From: Enoplolaimus lenunculus
Taxonomy: Eukaryota > Nematoda > Enoplea > Enoplida > Thoracostomopsidae
NCBI GenBank assembly: GCA_030248215.1
Contig: JASANG010001480.1
Location: 33,466-97,465 of the forward strand
Length of the DNA stretch: 64,000 nt
Direction of reading: 5' to 3'
Shown here: positions 44,396 to 55,956 of the stretch, piece by piece
Layout of the letters: the number at the start of each line of letters is the position of its first letter
How positions within the stretch are numbered: position 1 is the first letter of the stretch
Notes under the pieces: generated by a model
What the model was told of the DNA's origin: nothing
What the model saw: only the letters and a program-made list of their open reading frames with translations
Database searches by the model: none
Translations under genes and position numbers: made by a program

Positions 44396-45140
44396 GTCAC
44401 CCGTGAGTACCCACGGGTAACAAGGGTAAGGGTTAAAAATTATGACACGGGTAGACCGGCGGGTAAAGAATTTCAAAGTGCGGGTAAAAATTTGTTGATC
44501 TTTGCCCGACTAAAATTTTCATAAGAAACTTAAAACCAAAAATGTAGAAAAACTTGAATTTTTAAGCTATTTTTACCGTATGAGTGAAAAATAAGTATAT
44601 GTTGCAATCCTGAAATTTCCTATTAAATCGAAAAATATTTGTGGCTTTTTGAAAGGCAGGAACTATGTATGGTATTCCCTTTGCTCGCATTTTTCGCGTT
44701 CCTACAGAGGTTATATTTTGGTTTGGCGTGGAACGAAACGTAAAGAAATGTGTGATTTATGCGCTCTTAAATTGTTAACTACAACGATTTTGTACAGACA
44801 AGAAGGTTTTGATACACCGACCACCCTTCGGCAAACAACCTAGTTTTAGCTATGATAGGGGTAATGTGCAATATTGTCAGGTGTTACATTTAAAAGTTAC
44901 TAATAAAAAGTTTTCGTATTAATAAGTATATCCAGCGAGTCATACTTATGCACTGCAAAATTACACAATTGTATTGAACGCAGCAGAAAAGATAACGGCA
45001 GGTAAGCTGGGTAACGGTAAAGGAATTTTGCGCAGGCAAAGTCGGGTAATGGGTAAAGGATTTTTGCGCGGGTATACTCGCGGGTAAAAAAAATAAAATT
45101 TCCGCGGGTACGGCAAAAACTCTTTACCCACTTACTCGTC
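44396..45140. mobile_element. Repeat with CGGGTAA-rich ends (family N)
   Basis: Left end CACGGGTAACAAGGGTAAGG and CGGCGGGTAAAG, right end GGGTATACTCGCGGGTAAA and TCGGGTAATGGGTAAAGG, with a 400-bp AT-rich middle. Looks like one element with hexamer-rich ends, like family L. No coding domain recognised. Confidence 0.5.
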
Positions 45141-45913
45141 TGATATACAGTGCCATGAATACTGTGTGAAGCGCTCACCATAAAACTTATACGACAGCTT
45201 CTCAAAGACCAGAAAAGGTTACAAATACGCGAATGACAACAAAACCCTCGCGAGCAAAGCGAACGAAAGCGGAAATGTGTTTTGTTTAAATTTTAATATG
45301 AAAATTTTTTGCTAAAAACTTCAAATTTTATAATTTTACTATTGAAGGTCGAATTTAAATCTTTGTTGTAGAAATTCTATAAATTAAAATTCTATGAGGA
45401 TCCATTTTGGTATCCAGTAGGACATTTTGGGGAATGAAGATTGGGAATTAATAGCCACGGTATCAGATGTTTTTTACCTGGTATATAACATATATAATAC
45501 ATATAATGTATATATGTATATATTATATATACATATATACACTGCACACATTTACATATATATTAGCAGTTACTCGCGTTTCAGAATTTAGCGTTCGGCA
45601 TTTTAGTTTGCATTTTAGACAAAAACTAATCCGATTGTAAATGATTTCGACAGTTGTATTACTACGATTTAGCATTTTTTTTACTTTTGCCGAAAAAGCA
45701 AATTGAACGTTGGCCAAGAGCAATCGAGTTGATTGGTTGAAAATTTAAAATCTATGAAGATCGTATAGACCGTACAATAACTTTTTAGTCAAATCTAAGC
45801 ATTAATACTATTGTTAGTTAGTAAAACCTCGTTAGTCACTTAGTTAAGCTTAGCTGTTCATTTTCGAACAACTTTCTGTGTTTATAATAATGAAACTAAT
45901 ATGATCTGGCACT

Positions 45914-46127
45914 GGTGAATGTAAGAAAATTAACTGGTAAACCAGTAAAAGTGTATTCCGACAATATTCATAAGATCATTGAAACCGATGTAAAGGACGG
46001 GTACAGTGTTCATATTGTTTACCTTTTGCATCCGGAGGAATCGACACACGAGCTCAATCTAAACAACATACTGATCAAAAGATCGACGTTCTACCACCGC
46101 ACTATGCATGCCATCCGTTGTACACCT
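45914..46127 (+). pseudogene. Possible OTU-like domain fragment
   Basis: LVNVRKLTGKPVKVYSDNI, then HIVYLLHPEESTHELNL. The LxNxLxxPIxVYS...LLYHP pattern resembles the core of OTU-type cysteine proteases. A similar short stretch is at 50612-50710 (FLADVLNKPITVYLNEDP). Weak; may be chance or an old repeat. Confidence 0.25.
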
Positions 46128-46189
46128 TAGTATTTAATAAAATACTAAAACTTAAATTCCTACACCGATTTCGATTCCGGTTCCGACAA

Positions 46190-46556
46190 AAAATTTGATT
46201 TCAATTCCTATTCCACGAGTCCCTAAACCTTAATTAGAGTCGATAAATATCAATTAACCCTAATTGTAGCGGATAAACGACTCAAGAACCAAATAATTTG
46301 AGTTCGAAACTTTAAAGCGTACTAAAGTTTTGAAAGTAACATTCCTAAGTATAACCTTGTATTATAGCTCAAGCTATTGACACAAGGCTAATAAACGTTT
46401 AATTCAACGGGTAATCGCAGTACCGGATATATATCAGTAACGAAGGGCGGCGGAGCGTGGGTTAAAAATAATAACAGTCCGTAACCGAGTAACAAGGTGG
46501 GATACCCTGTGGAGAGGCCAAATAAATATCAGTCCCCCTCTAATTCGGGTCACTAC
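46190..46556 (-). mobile_element. Repeat family M, copy 2 (inverted)
   Basis: Reverse complement of 22095-22470 over nearly its whole length (GTGGGATACCCTGTGGAG..., GTTTAATTCAACGG). 24 kb from the first copy. Confidence 0.75.
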
Positions 46557-46952
46557 AGTATAACATATATATGCATCATGTCTTGTATTGCAAATATTGC
46601 AATTTCTAATAATCATCACAAAATCCAATTACATTTATCGCAGCGTGCAAAGGACATTAATTTTGTTGTTCAATCTGCTTTACGGTTTTATGCAAATGAC
46701 AGCTATTTAACCCGAAAACAGACATACACTTCGACTAAATTTTGCTAAAATATTACATATTTTGCACCAAAATTATAATTTCTCATTATAAAAGTTGGAA
46801 AATATCGAAAATTTATGCTAACAAACTTTGCGGATCGAAATAGCATTTTTTCATACTTCTGTTTAAGGATTGAACACAATGGCCAAACCAGAAAATAGAC
46901 AGTTGAAATTTTCATTCGTTGAACTGCAATAAAGAGTAAGCTTAAGCTTATT

Positions 46953-47119
46953 GGCCCATGTTACTTTAAGGGGTGTCCAGGTTTCTGGTGGGTCTATAAA
47001 ATAATAGGTTTAGTTTCTAGATTACATTTTTTGCTTAGGTTTAGGTTTAGGCTCAGGCTTAGGCTTAGGCTTTGCAATACGCTTAATCTACTGTTACGCC
47101 CCGTAAAGTAACATTGGCC
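46953..47119 (+). mobile_element. MITE family B, copy B2
   Basis: Exact 8-bp duplication AGCTTATT. GGCCCATGTTACTTTAAGG start, AAGTAACATTGGCC end, TTAGG core. Inserted beside an A-type fragment (46925-46950). Confidence 0.93.
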
Positions 47120-47460
47120 AGCTTATTGATCAAACTGCCCGGCGTCCAACGCCGAATAACGAGACAAATTTTGACGACCTGTGACCATTTTTGCGTTGAA
47201 ACCAAACAGAACCATTTGGAGCGGGGTTGTGGCGAGGTTTTTATCTGCGTTAAATATACAATATATGTAAAACACAGACTCTAATAGAACAAACAAAGGT
47301 GACGCAAGTAAGCTAATCACGCTTGAATGCTTTTCAACACAATGCAATAAGGTATTATTGTTAATAAACACCCATGTATTGCCAGACACCGATAAGATCT
47401 CATATAGATTCTGTATCGTAGAACTATAGGTAGAAACGTTTAATTATGATAACGGCTCTT

Positions 47461-47810
47461 GGCCCATGTAAATATCAGCGGCGGAACGGTGTTTGCGGGA
47501 CTGTAATGAGTAACCTTACGCTTTAGACCGTTTTTTTGCTTACGTTAGCCTTAGGCTAAGGCTTAGGTAGAAGGTAGAAGCTAGGCTTAGGCTTAAGCTT
47601 AGGCTTGGGTATAGCTTCATTCTCAGGCTTAGGCTTAGGCTTAGGCTTACGCTTAGGCTTAGGCTTAGGTTCAAACTAAGGCTTAGGCTTAGGATTAGGC
47701 TTAGGCTTAGGGTTAGGCTAAGGCTTAGGCTAAGGCTTAGGTTTAGGATTTGGAATATGCTTATTATACTACTGTTACGACCTGTTATTTACATTAGACC
47801 TAAACATTAA
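47461..47810 (+). mobile_element. MITE family A, copy A9 (irregular TTAGGC core)
   Basis: GGCCCATGTAAATATCAG start, ATTTACATTAGACC end. About 210 bp of mixed TTAGGC, TAAGGC and TTACGC units. No clear target duplication. Confidence 0.8.
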
Positions 47811-48325
47811 TGCTTATTGTTTGATTTCAAATGCGTTTACGAGGTTAAAGATAAGGCAAAATATTTTATTTTGCATTGAAATATCTGGAAATGTCACAAA
47901 GATTTCTCACTCGCTACGATCGGTCGACAAAAACGTATTTTAGACGTTTCCCAAATGATGATATTCTTGCTAAAAGTGTTTTGTTCTTCAAAATTCTTGC
48001 TTAATATTTTTTCGTTTAGCGTTCGGCAGGTTGAGTTTTAGACTTTTAGATTACTGTTAAAATACTTTTCTACTGTCAATTTGAGCGTCGGATATGTTCA
48101 TATCTGCTTTGAAACAACACTCAATAAACATCTGTCTGGCCAAAAAACTAATTATTTAAAACTGACTCGAAGCGTTCAAAACTATCAAAAAAATCAACTT
48201 TTATCTGCCTTCACAGACAGAAACCCGATAAAAAACATATTTTCAATTTTTAAAATAGTAAAAATTACTATATAAACCTGCGTTTAAAAAGCGATTGTAA
48301 CGAAGCGGTGCGCATGGTTGAGTAG

Positions 48326-48420
48326 CAGGGTGCAACCGGAGTTGAAAAATACCGGAGCCGGAGCCGGAGGTAAAGCCGGAGGTGAGGAGAAATTACGTAG
48401 TTAAAATGGTGTCTATTTTG
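48326..48420. mobile_element. CCGG-rich family L, copy 4 (left part)
   Basis: CAGGGTGCAACCGGAGTTG and CCGGAGCCGGAGCCGGAGG, near identical to 18640. Right end not found. Confidence 0.6.
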
Positions 48421-49035
48421 CTAATTTTAGTCATCTGTAAGACGGTGTTAAATATGTTCTGGCTTTGCGTTTTATTTTTAACGAAATCTCGGCAATTTTT
48501 CTTCTAAGTTGTACCAAAAGTTAAAACGAAACGCGCAAAACAGATAAAATTTTGCACCCGATATTGGGAGATTAGATGGGTTACGGTGCCGCGAAGACTT
48601 TAAGATTTTGAGGAATATTCACAGAAATGTGCTAAAATCGAATCAAGTACAAAATGTATATTTGTTCAATTTTAAAAGTGTTCATGAAGCTTAATTTGAA
48701 AATCGCCGCTTGACGCTGGGATATCAAAAATAGTCAAATATGCAGCAGTGGTTTGCAGTGGTACTTTGGAACTGTCGATTGGACAGCCATGTGCAGAAGA
48801 GAACTACACACAAAATAAATTATCTTAAAATTTCAAGACTCCTACTTTCTTAAATGTTCAAGACATAAATGTTTTGTATTTCAAACACTAATAGCCGTAA
48901 ATAGTTCGGAAATATGTTTTTGAAATGGTTAAAACATAAATGTATTATATTCAAGAAATTGCTATTGCCAATTTATACGACACAAATTTCTTTCTTTTAA
49001 GAAATCGTTGTCTTTTATTCAAAAATTAATTTTCT

Positions 49036-49293
49036 GATTTTTATGTAAAAAAGTTGCTCCGTTTATATTCTTAAAAAGGTTATATAAATAATCGAATGAT
49101 TTTTATGTATGTAAAAATTTGCTCCGTTTATATTCTTAAAAAGGTTATATAAATAATCGAATGATTTTTATGTATGTAAAAAATTGCTCCGTTTATATTC
49201 TTAAAAAGGTTATATAAATAATCGAATGATTTTTATGTATGTAAAAATTTGCTCCGTTTATATTCTTAAAAAGGTTATATAAATAATCGAATT
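49036..49293 (+). repeat. 65-bp tandem repeat, 4 copies
   Basis: GCTCCGTTTATATTC recurs at 49056, 49121, 49186 and 49251; the copies are almost identical. Confidence 0.93.
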
Positions 49294-49789
49294 TCAAAGA
49301 TATTTTGGGTTGAGCTCAAGTCCCCACAACATAAGTTTACGTCTTGGACGTATCTTAGGTTGTAAAATTAGGGTATTGGGTTGAGCTTTGGCCCCCAATA
49401 ATGTAGTCGGTTTCCATGGCAAATCTCAGTGTTTCATTTGAGAAATATTTGTCTAATTTTTTAGAAACAATTGTCTTATACTTCAGAAATATTTTTCTTA
49501 ATCGTTCACTATGCGGGATTCACGTAACCATTTTTGCGTTTGGTACCTTTTTTCACCAACTCATAGCAGGTGGTAAATACAATGAATGCGTATTGCTAGC
49601 TAGCTTTTACTTACGCATATGGGTAAGTTTGAGCTGTAGCTATGGGTTGCGAACCGTTGTTTTGTTATCCATATGGGTTCCATATGTCTTTTTTACCAAC
49701 ACATATGGATACCAAATTATTAATTATTTTCTGTCCTATGGCAATAAAACACCTACCAGCAGTCTGGACCCACCCTACACATAATTGAA

Positions 49790-49937
49790 AAGAACAAATA
49801 CTAGCTAGATTCTAGATCACATTTTTTTGCTTAGACTTAGGCTTAGGCGTAGGCTTAGGAACACATTATTCAACGCTTAGTCTTAGGTTTAGGAATACAT
49901 TTAATCTACTGTTACGCCCTTTAAAGTAACATTGGTC
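49790..49937 (+). mobile_element. MITE family B fragment B6
   Basis: Inner B sequence (GATTCTAGATCACAT), short TTAGGC core and the right end AAAGTAACATTGGTC; left end missing. Confidence 0.7.
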
Positions 49938-50194
49938 CTCTCACGCGAACATTTTATTAAGTTGAAATTAGCCAAAAAACGTAAGTTTATTTCGGTTCAC
50001 AATGGGCGCCCCTGGGACACCGTCGACATGTCGATTAAGAGGGTTGTTCGGGGACGAATGCAATGGCACTGTGTATGACAAAATTTTCAACTTTCTATCT
50101 CCACCATATTTATCAGTGATTTTGAAATATTGGAAAATATTGCTGTTGCTGATGGATTTTGCACAATATTTTGCATATGTAAGGGTATAATTGG

Positions 50195-50490
50195 CAGCAT
50201 GGTATAGCCGGAGGTCTACCTCCGGTCCGGCAGAAAACCGATTTCCGTCTTCGGCTTCGGCTCCGGTCGGATTTTTGCTGGAGGTTCCGGCAAATTCGGT
50301 AGTAGAATTTTGCATAATTCTACAAAGTTTATCTGTTTTGGCGCGTTTCGTTTTACGCTTTGGCACAATGTTGAGCGAAGACTTGCCGAGATTTTGTAAA
50401 TAATATGCGTAAAACCAAACGATTTAACAACACATCATTGATATTTGGTATTCAGTTTTGTTGACTTCCGTCTCTGGCTCCGGTATTTTC
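50195..50490. mobile_element. CCGG-rich family L, copy 5
   Basis: TAGCCGGAGGTCTACCTCC, GGCTTCGGCTCCGGTCGG and GTCTCTGGCTCCGGTATTT bracket an AT-rich middle. Confidence 0.55.
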
Positions 50491-51667
50491 ACTTACTTGG
50501 CTTAGTGGCTTAGTTCGATTTAATGATTTGGTTATTGTGAGAGTTCGAAACCAGTTACGTATTTCGGCGTAACTTATTTATATTTATTCAAAAGCTTCAA
50601 AAATGATTTCTAATTTTACTAGTGTATTCCTGGCCGATGTACTTAACAAACCAATTACCGTTTATCTGAACGAGGACCCTCAAACTATTATATCTGCATA
50701 GGAAGAAAAATTATTAATTATTGCTGACGCTGTCCTTTATATCGAAATATCTCCGTGTTCTAAAAAATTCACCCAATATACATGATATATTTTATAATAT
50801 ATATGTATATAATATTATATCTGATTTTACATTTTGCAAAAAAATAAACTTTAAACTCTGGCTTTTGATGCAAAATTGCACCCATTTGTCAGCCATAAAA
50901 ACAAGAGATCAACGTGAGAATTGTAGGCAAATTCAACAAAACTTGAATTTCTTTCTGACAAACAGTTTTTTGTAAGCAGAACTTGAGAAAATTGCTGACT
51001 TCGGAAACGTTAGTTCGTTAAGTACTATACACAAGGCGCAGTATCTGTTAATTATTACTCGCACGCTCTGTACATTATCTCTACAGAACGTGAAACACCT
51101 CAGGGTCGAGCGTTAAGCTCCTGCAACCCCCAAAATTGGTGACAAACACCTTCCGCCCTGGAATCTCAAGTTCAAATCCAAATCTGAATTTTAATCTCGT
51201 ATCATACAGATTTTATTAACCATTTGATAAACGTTTGAATTTGAAAAATACTCCAGTCAAATTTTAAATGAAAGCCTGCATTCAAAACGATTTGCTGCAA
51301 CTCCAGGCCGCTTGACGACGCCTTTGAAATCCATCAAAAATATTAAATGACATATGTACATTTTTAAAAAACAACAACTTCAAATATTAACATTGTAATG
51401 AAAATTATTGTGTCTACCGTATTTGACCTCCAACTGGAGAAACAACGGCCCAGTCAAATTACCATTAATATTCGGCGGATGGGGTCACGTTTGTTATCTC
51501 GTTACCCCTGCATCATAAACCTTACGTTTGGGTTACTGTTTTGTTGTGAATTTAAAATGTCTTGCGTTGGAGCTTGGTTTGTACACAATAACACAAATTT
51601 TTTGGCAATTTATTATTTTTAAAAACGATCAACTTAAATACTTAGCTAAGCCTCTTAACTTCAACAG

Positions 51668-51813
51668 AAAGTATGGAATCTTATGGACAATCTCCCGTCT
51701 TCCAGACACGTTGGGAGGACGTCGTCCATGTGAAGAGTTTGAGGGATTGTCCATCAGACGATGGCAGGGGCAAAATCGAACACGACACGAATTTCGGGAT
51801 GGAGATTGTATGA
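51668..51813 (+). CDS. Candidate terminal exon, unknown gene (plus strand)
   Basis: Acceptor aacttcaacag, then 2 nt and 47 codons SMESYGQSPVFQTRWEDVV ... NFGMEIV and TGA. GC-richer and more codon-like than its surroundings; another frame is also open. No family recognised. Confidence 0.2.
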
Positions 51814-52261
51814 GAGCACTAGAATTTATAGGATTTGCTTAGTTTGAAGTTTAGAAATTTTAGTTTCAGAAAAGTCTGTTGAAGTTTAGGCTTGGCTTAG
51901 GTTTTAGATTTAGGCTGTCTGATCAATCATTAGTTCCGACCAATGGTGGGATTTTATTGTGGAATTTTAGGACTTCGGCTTGAGCAGCGAACAGGCAACC
52001 AATCACGGCCAGAGCCGGAGCAGCTGCCCCCGATTGAGGATTCACCCTAAGTATCTTTTAAACAAAAACATTTGAAAATAATTTGATCGTCGCAAGTGGA
52101 CCCAACCCCAGAATTTTGGGGGCTCCACCCTGGCATGCTCTTGCACTGACCGCAGCGTTCGCTTTGTGGAACCGAATGATGAGCATAACCAACACATTGA
52201 GTGGTACCGGAATAGGCACAAGCGCTGGATCAAAAATATTGCGGGCGATAGTTGGTGTTTT

Positions 52262-52430
52262 GAGGATCGCGAACCGTTTTTCCGTTGGACTGCAATAGTT
52301 GAGTAAAGCTTAATGCTTTAAACTATTTTTTGCATAGGCTTAGGTTTAGGCCTAGATTCAGTTAATGGCTTACGCTAAGGTTATCCTTAGGTTTAGGAAT
52401 AAATTTATGCTTCTGTTAGGATCCTCAGCT
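52262..52430 (+). mobile_element. MITE family A remnant A13
   Basis: GTTGGACTGCAATAG, AAGCTTAATGCTTTAAAC and a short decayed TTAGG core; ends not clear. Confidence 0.6.
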
Positions 52431-52984
52431 ATGCATAAGCTATTAGCCTCTATGGCTCAGAGTCGCACAATCTCATGGCCTGCCAGTGGGCAATTTACTT
52501 TAACGAGCCGCCTGCTGATTGGCTTAAACCCTTTCAAATACCTATAGCTTCTGGCAGGGACTACTTTAATATTAGATATTTATTCACATGTGTATATTTA
52601 GTATATTTTAATTAGCGTTACATATATTATATACAAAGCTCTTGTCTCACATATATCAACGTTGATATTATATGCAAACTAAAAAGCCTAAATTAGTTTA
52701 TGAGCTTGTAGTGTCTTTATTTTTTTGCCTTCAAATATTTCCTGAACCCTTAACACAGTTGTGTAAAGATATACTATGCACACTACATCTCATCAAAATA
52801 CCGTAATCAACACAAAAATTTGTGCTAAATGTGTTGATTTGAATGGCTTATCATCAATTTCACCCTTCCGCCCATGTCGAGTTTGACCTGAGGCCATTAA
52901 TTGCAATTTGCATGCGCGCAGTATATGCTTACACTATACACAATGCACATTGCGCAGCGTTTAATTCATGCATCCATGTGCAGT

Positions 52985-53135
52985 ATGTCTACAAAACGTG
53001 AGAGCATCCTCGAGCTCGAGTGCCAAGCACGGGTAGCTGAGTGGTTATTTTAAACGCGTTTCGCCCGAGAGTCTGGAGTTCGAATCTTAGCTTGAAATAA
53101 AATCTCATATGAAATCGAAAATATTTACGCGCGAA
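52985..53135 (+). mobile_element. SINE family G-related copy
   Basis: CGGGTAGCTGAGTGGTTATTT and GGAGTTCGAATCTTAGC boxes after a GTGAGAGC...CTCGAGC lead. Truncated on the right; A10 follows. Confidence 0.65.
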
Positions 53136-53202
53136 TGCGTTCAAAGATTTTATTGAAATACAATTAAAGCGCAGCCAACGTTGAATGGTTGTCGATAATT
53201 TT

Positions 53203-53414
53203 GGCCAATGTAAAGAACAGGGGCACAACAGTATTATAAGCATATTCAAAAAACTAAACCTAAGCCTGAGCCTACCGTAAGAATGAGCATATTCCTAAGC
53301 CTAAGTCAAAGCCTAAATCTAAGAATGAGCCAATCAAAAAAGTTAGTCTAAAGCTTAAGTTTAATCTATTGGAGTCCCACAGAAACACGTTCCGCCCCTG
53401 ACCTTTAATGGGTC
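53203..53414 (-). mobile_element. MITE family A, copy A10 (reverse orientation)
   Basis: Exact 8-bp duplication ATAATTTT. GGCCAATGTAAAGAACAGG start; the core has only a few degenerate GCCTAA units. Confidence 0.92.
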
Positions 53415-53529
53415 ATAATTTTGAAAGTATTCTATTCACAGTTGATACTGAATTAATTCCAATAGTCTTACGCTTCTTCAAAACGCTAAAAATACAGAAA
53501 CAATTCAAAAGTTTTATTAAAAAATAAGG

Positions 53530-53655
53530 GGGTTGCGCTATACTTTACTGTGTCGCACGCCGCCGCTGTGTTGCTAACAAAAATATATGTAAAAGTATAT
53601 TTGGTGGCATCCAGCGGCGTTCGGTTGTGCTCGGGGAGTAAAGCGCAACCCTAAG
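53530..53655. mobile_element. GC-rich MITE family J, copy 2
   Basis: GGTTGCGCTATACTTTACTG to GGGGAGTAAAGCGCAACC: clear inverted ends. Confidence 0.8.
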
Positions 53656-53883
53656 AAAAATTTGCTATTCTCATGGCTGTTTATAGTGCGTGTAGTCGTG
53701 TAATTTTAGACTGAAAAATGTGAACTCTAAGTCAAAGTTTTAATTGGTTTGAATAGCAGTTTGACCTACGACATATATAATTTAAATAACACTTCTTCAA
53801 TATGCCTTCATATGTAATATGTGGCAATGGCGGATGCAAGGAAAGGGGCTCGCAAACCAAGCTTCCCCTCATTCCAACAGGAA

Positions 53884-54154
53884 TTAACCCCTTCTCACAT
53901 TGAGTTGCCTGTAGGCATCTAAGCGCAGTGTATATACGTTAAATAGCATATATCGCACCGTGTTTAACAATAGCAACACGTATACATAGTACTAAATCAC
54001 CACAAGACGTGAGAGCCCCCTCGGGCTCGAGCGTCAAGCTCCTACAGCTGAGTGATGATGGTATACGCCTCCCACTCCAGTCACTGGAGTTCGAATCCTT
54101 GCATAAAAATAGGTCTCAAGGGAAATAGAAAATATTCATGTGAGAAAGGTTTAA
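53884..54154 (+). mobile_element. SINE family G, copy 3
   Basis: Same family on the plus strand: TTAACCCCTTCTCACATTG start, CAGCTGAGTGATGATGG and GGAGTTCGAATCC boxes, GTGAGAAAGGTTTAA end. Confidence 0.82.
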
Positions 54155-55037
54155 AACGATCATTTTGTGTTAAATTTCAGTACTAAAATTGCGTTTGGCT
54201 TCTTGTTCGCGCAATGTTTTGTATCGAAATTTTCTGAATCCGTCACTGTTTAAACGTAATTATAAATATATGAAAAACGTCCTGTTTGCAACCGTTTTTA
54301 AATATACAAAACCCTCGAGTTGTACAGTAGTGTTTGCTTATTTATGAGATGTCAATTAAGATTAATTAACTCAAACTTCGATATGCGGACAATTGACTAG
54401 GGCTGGACACAGCTTTTACATCGGCCATACTTAGCGCAGAGCCAGAGCAGACAAGGGTGGGGGTCATCGCTCCCAAGCTCTAAATTGAGCGCCCCCCCCA
54501 ACGCGATTGTGGATCCGAGAATTTTTTGAAAAAGTTTCGATGTTCACCGGCACCAAGCCCGAAAATAAACAACATTTCCAGCAAAAGTTGCAAAACGTTG
54601 CATAAGTCTGTGAAGTATTTAAAGTAAAATGTACGCGAAGGGCACATATTGCAGGTAAACGCTGATACAATCTACTCGGTTTTGAATCAAAGGTAAAAGT
54701 ACACGGCGCCGCTGTTGTTTTTAAAATTCAGCCAGCGGCGAACCAAAAAAAACCCCTAAAATTGCATTTCAGCAAAGTATAAATTTTGTTTGGCATTTAA
54801 GAACCTGATGGTGGCAAAATTGGGATGAAAAATTCGGCGAGCGAAGCCACAACACAAAGCCAAACGCATTTCAAAACCTTGGCTGATTTGTATTTGAACT
54901 GGTTAGCATTCAAAACCGCCGCTGGATCGGAATAATAAATATTTTGACGTTTCTATTTTAAACATTTCGCCGCTGTGACTGAACGCCCGAAGTTCGGCTT
55001 ACGGACTGACCCAGCGCAACCACAGGCGCCACCCTGC

Positions 55038-55085
55038 TTAGGGACGAGAAACGTCGATTGGTTTCAGGTTCACACTGAACACAAG
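55038..55085 (-). CDS. Possible last exon of the secreted protein gene
   Basis: Acceptor tgactgtag followed in phase 0 by 15 codons LVFSVNLKPIDVSRP and TAA. It fits the phase left by exon 3 and would give a 142-residue precursor. Short and unsupported by homology. Confidence 0.25.
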   Translation of the reverse strand, partial: LVFSVNLKPIDVSRP

Positions 55086-55315
55086 CTACAGTCAACATAG
55101 GCTTAGAACTTGGGTTAGGCTTTTGGTTCATTTAGGTTTTGGAATTGGTTTAGGCGTATAGTCGTTTAGGATTAGAGTCAAAGCTGATTGGTCAAGAAGA
55201 TGAGTGAGTGTGTGACGGTAATACGAAAATCTCCTTTTCAGAAAAGTTTAGCCTGGACAACAGCGAGGGGCATGCCCGCATATATCTATAGCTATTTTAT
55301 ACGCACGGATATACG

Positions 55316-55796
55316 TGCCTATGGTACTTTCAGTGGCGTTCAGGGTTCTGGTTGGTCTATAAAAGAGTACGTTTAGATTCTAGATTACTTCTTTTTGCTT
55401 TGACTTAGGTTTAGCAGCAGACAAACAAAATATAAAGAAAACTAGGGCTTAGGCTTAGGCTTAGGCTTAGGCTTAGGCATAGAAATACGTTTTTGCTTAG
55501 GCTTAGGCTTAGGTTTAGGCTTAGGCATAGAAATACGTTTTTGCGTAGGCTTAGGCTTAGGTTTAGGCTTAGGCTTAGGCTTAGGCTTAGGCTTAGGCTT
55601 AGGCTTAGGCTTAGGCATAGAAATACGTTTTTGCGTAGGCTTAGGCTTAGGTTTAGGCTTAGGCTTAGGCTTAGGCATAGAAATACGTTTTTGCTTAGGC
55701 TTAGGCTTAGGAATACGCTTTTGCAACGCTTAGGCTTTGGCTTAGGCTTAAGAATACGCTTAATCTACTGCTACGCCCCTTAAAGTAACATTGGCC
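55316..55796 (+). mobile_element. MITE family B, copy B3 (large TTAGGC array)
   Basis: Exact 8-bp duplication GATATACG. The core at 55445-55755 is TTAGGC units broken by ATAGAAATACGTTTTTGC spacers, a second kind of higher-order repeat. It lies 43 nt past the donor of secreted-protein exon 3. Confidence 0.93.
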
Positions 55797-55844
55797 GATA
55801 TACGTAAATGTCGCCCAACCCCATCGTTCCTTTGTCTGGCTCAC

Positions 55845-55956
55845 TTGTTTCCCGCAGTATTGCAACCAATCCATTAACCAGTACAGATCAAGCTCGCGCA
55901 GATTAGAATCAAGACATTCAACAGCCAGCCTTTGAAATCGTGACACCTCACGTTTA
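55845..55956 (-). CDS. Secreted protein exon 3
   Basis: 1 nt plus 37 codons. Acceptor ttgttttcatag, donor CAA|gtgagc. Encodes KREVSRFQRLAVECLDSN and LRELDLYWLMDWLQYCGKQ. The joining codon with exon 2 is Ser. Confidence 0.6.

Larger units (their letters stand above)
29210..55037. other. Repeat-rich region without a recognised gene
   Basis: Apart from the repeats listed, there are only weak coding-like islands (39081-39174, 41607-41890, 51668-51813). It may contain the distant 5' exon of the receptor gene and introns of unrecognised genes. Stretches such as 41000-42700 and 48420-49030 show nothing I can identify. Confidence 0.55.

Noticed and set aside
47123-47389. 88-residue minus-strand ORF with two hydrophobic stretches
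   Set aside because: No family recognised, weak splice sites, and it runs into MITE B2.
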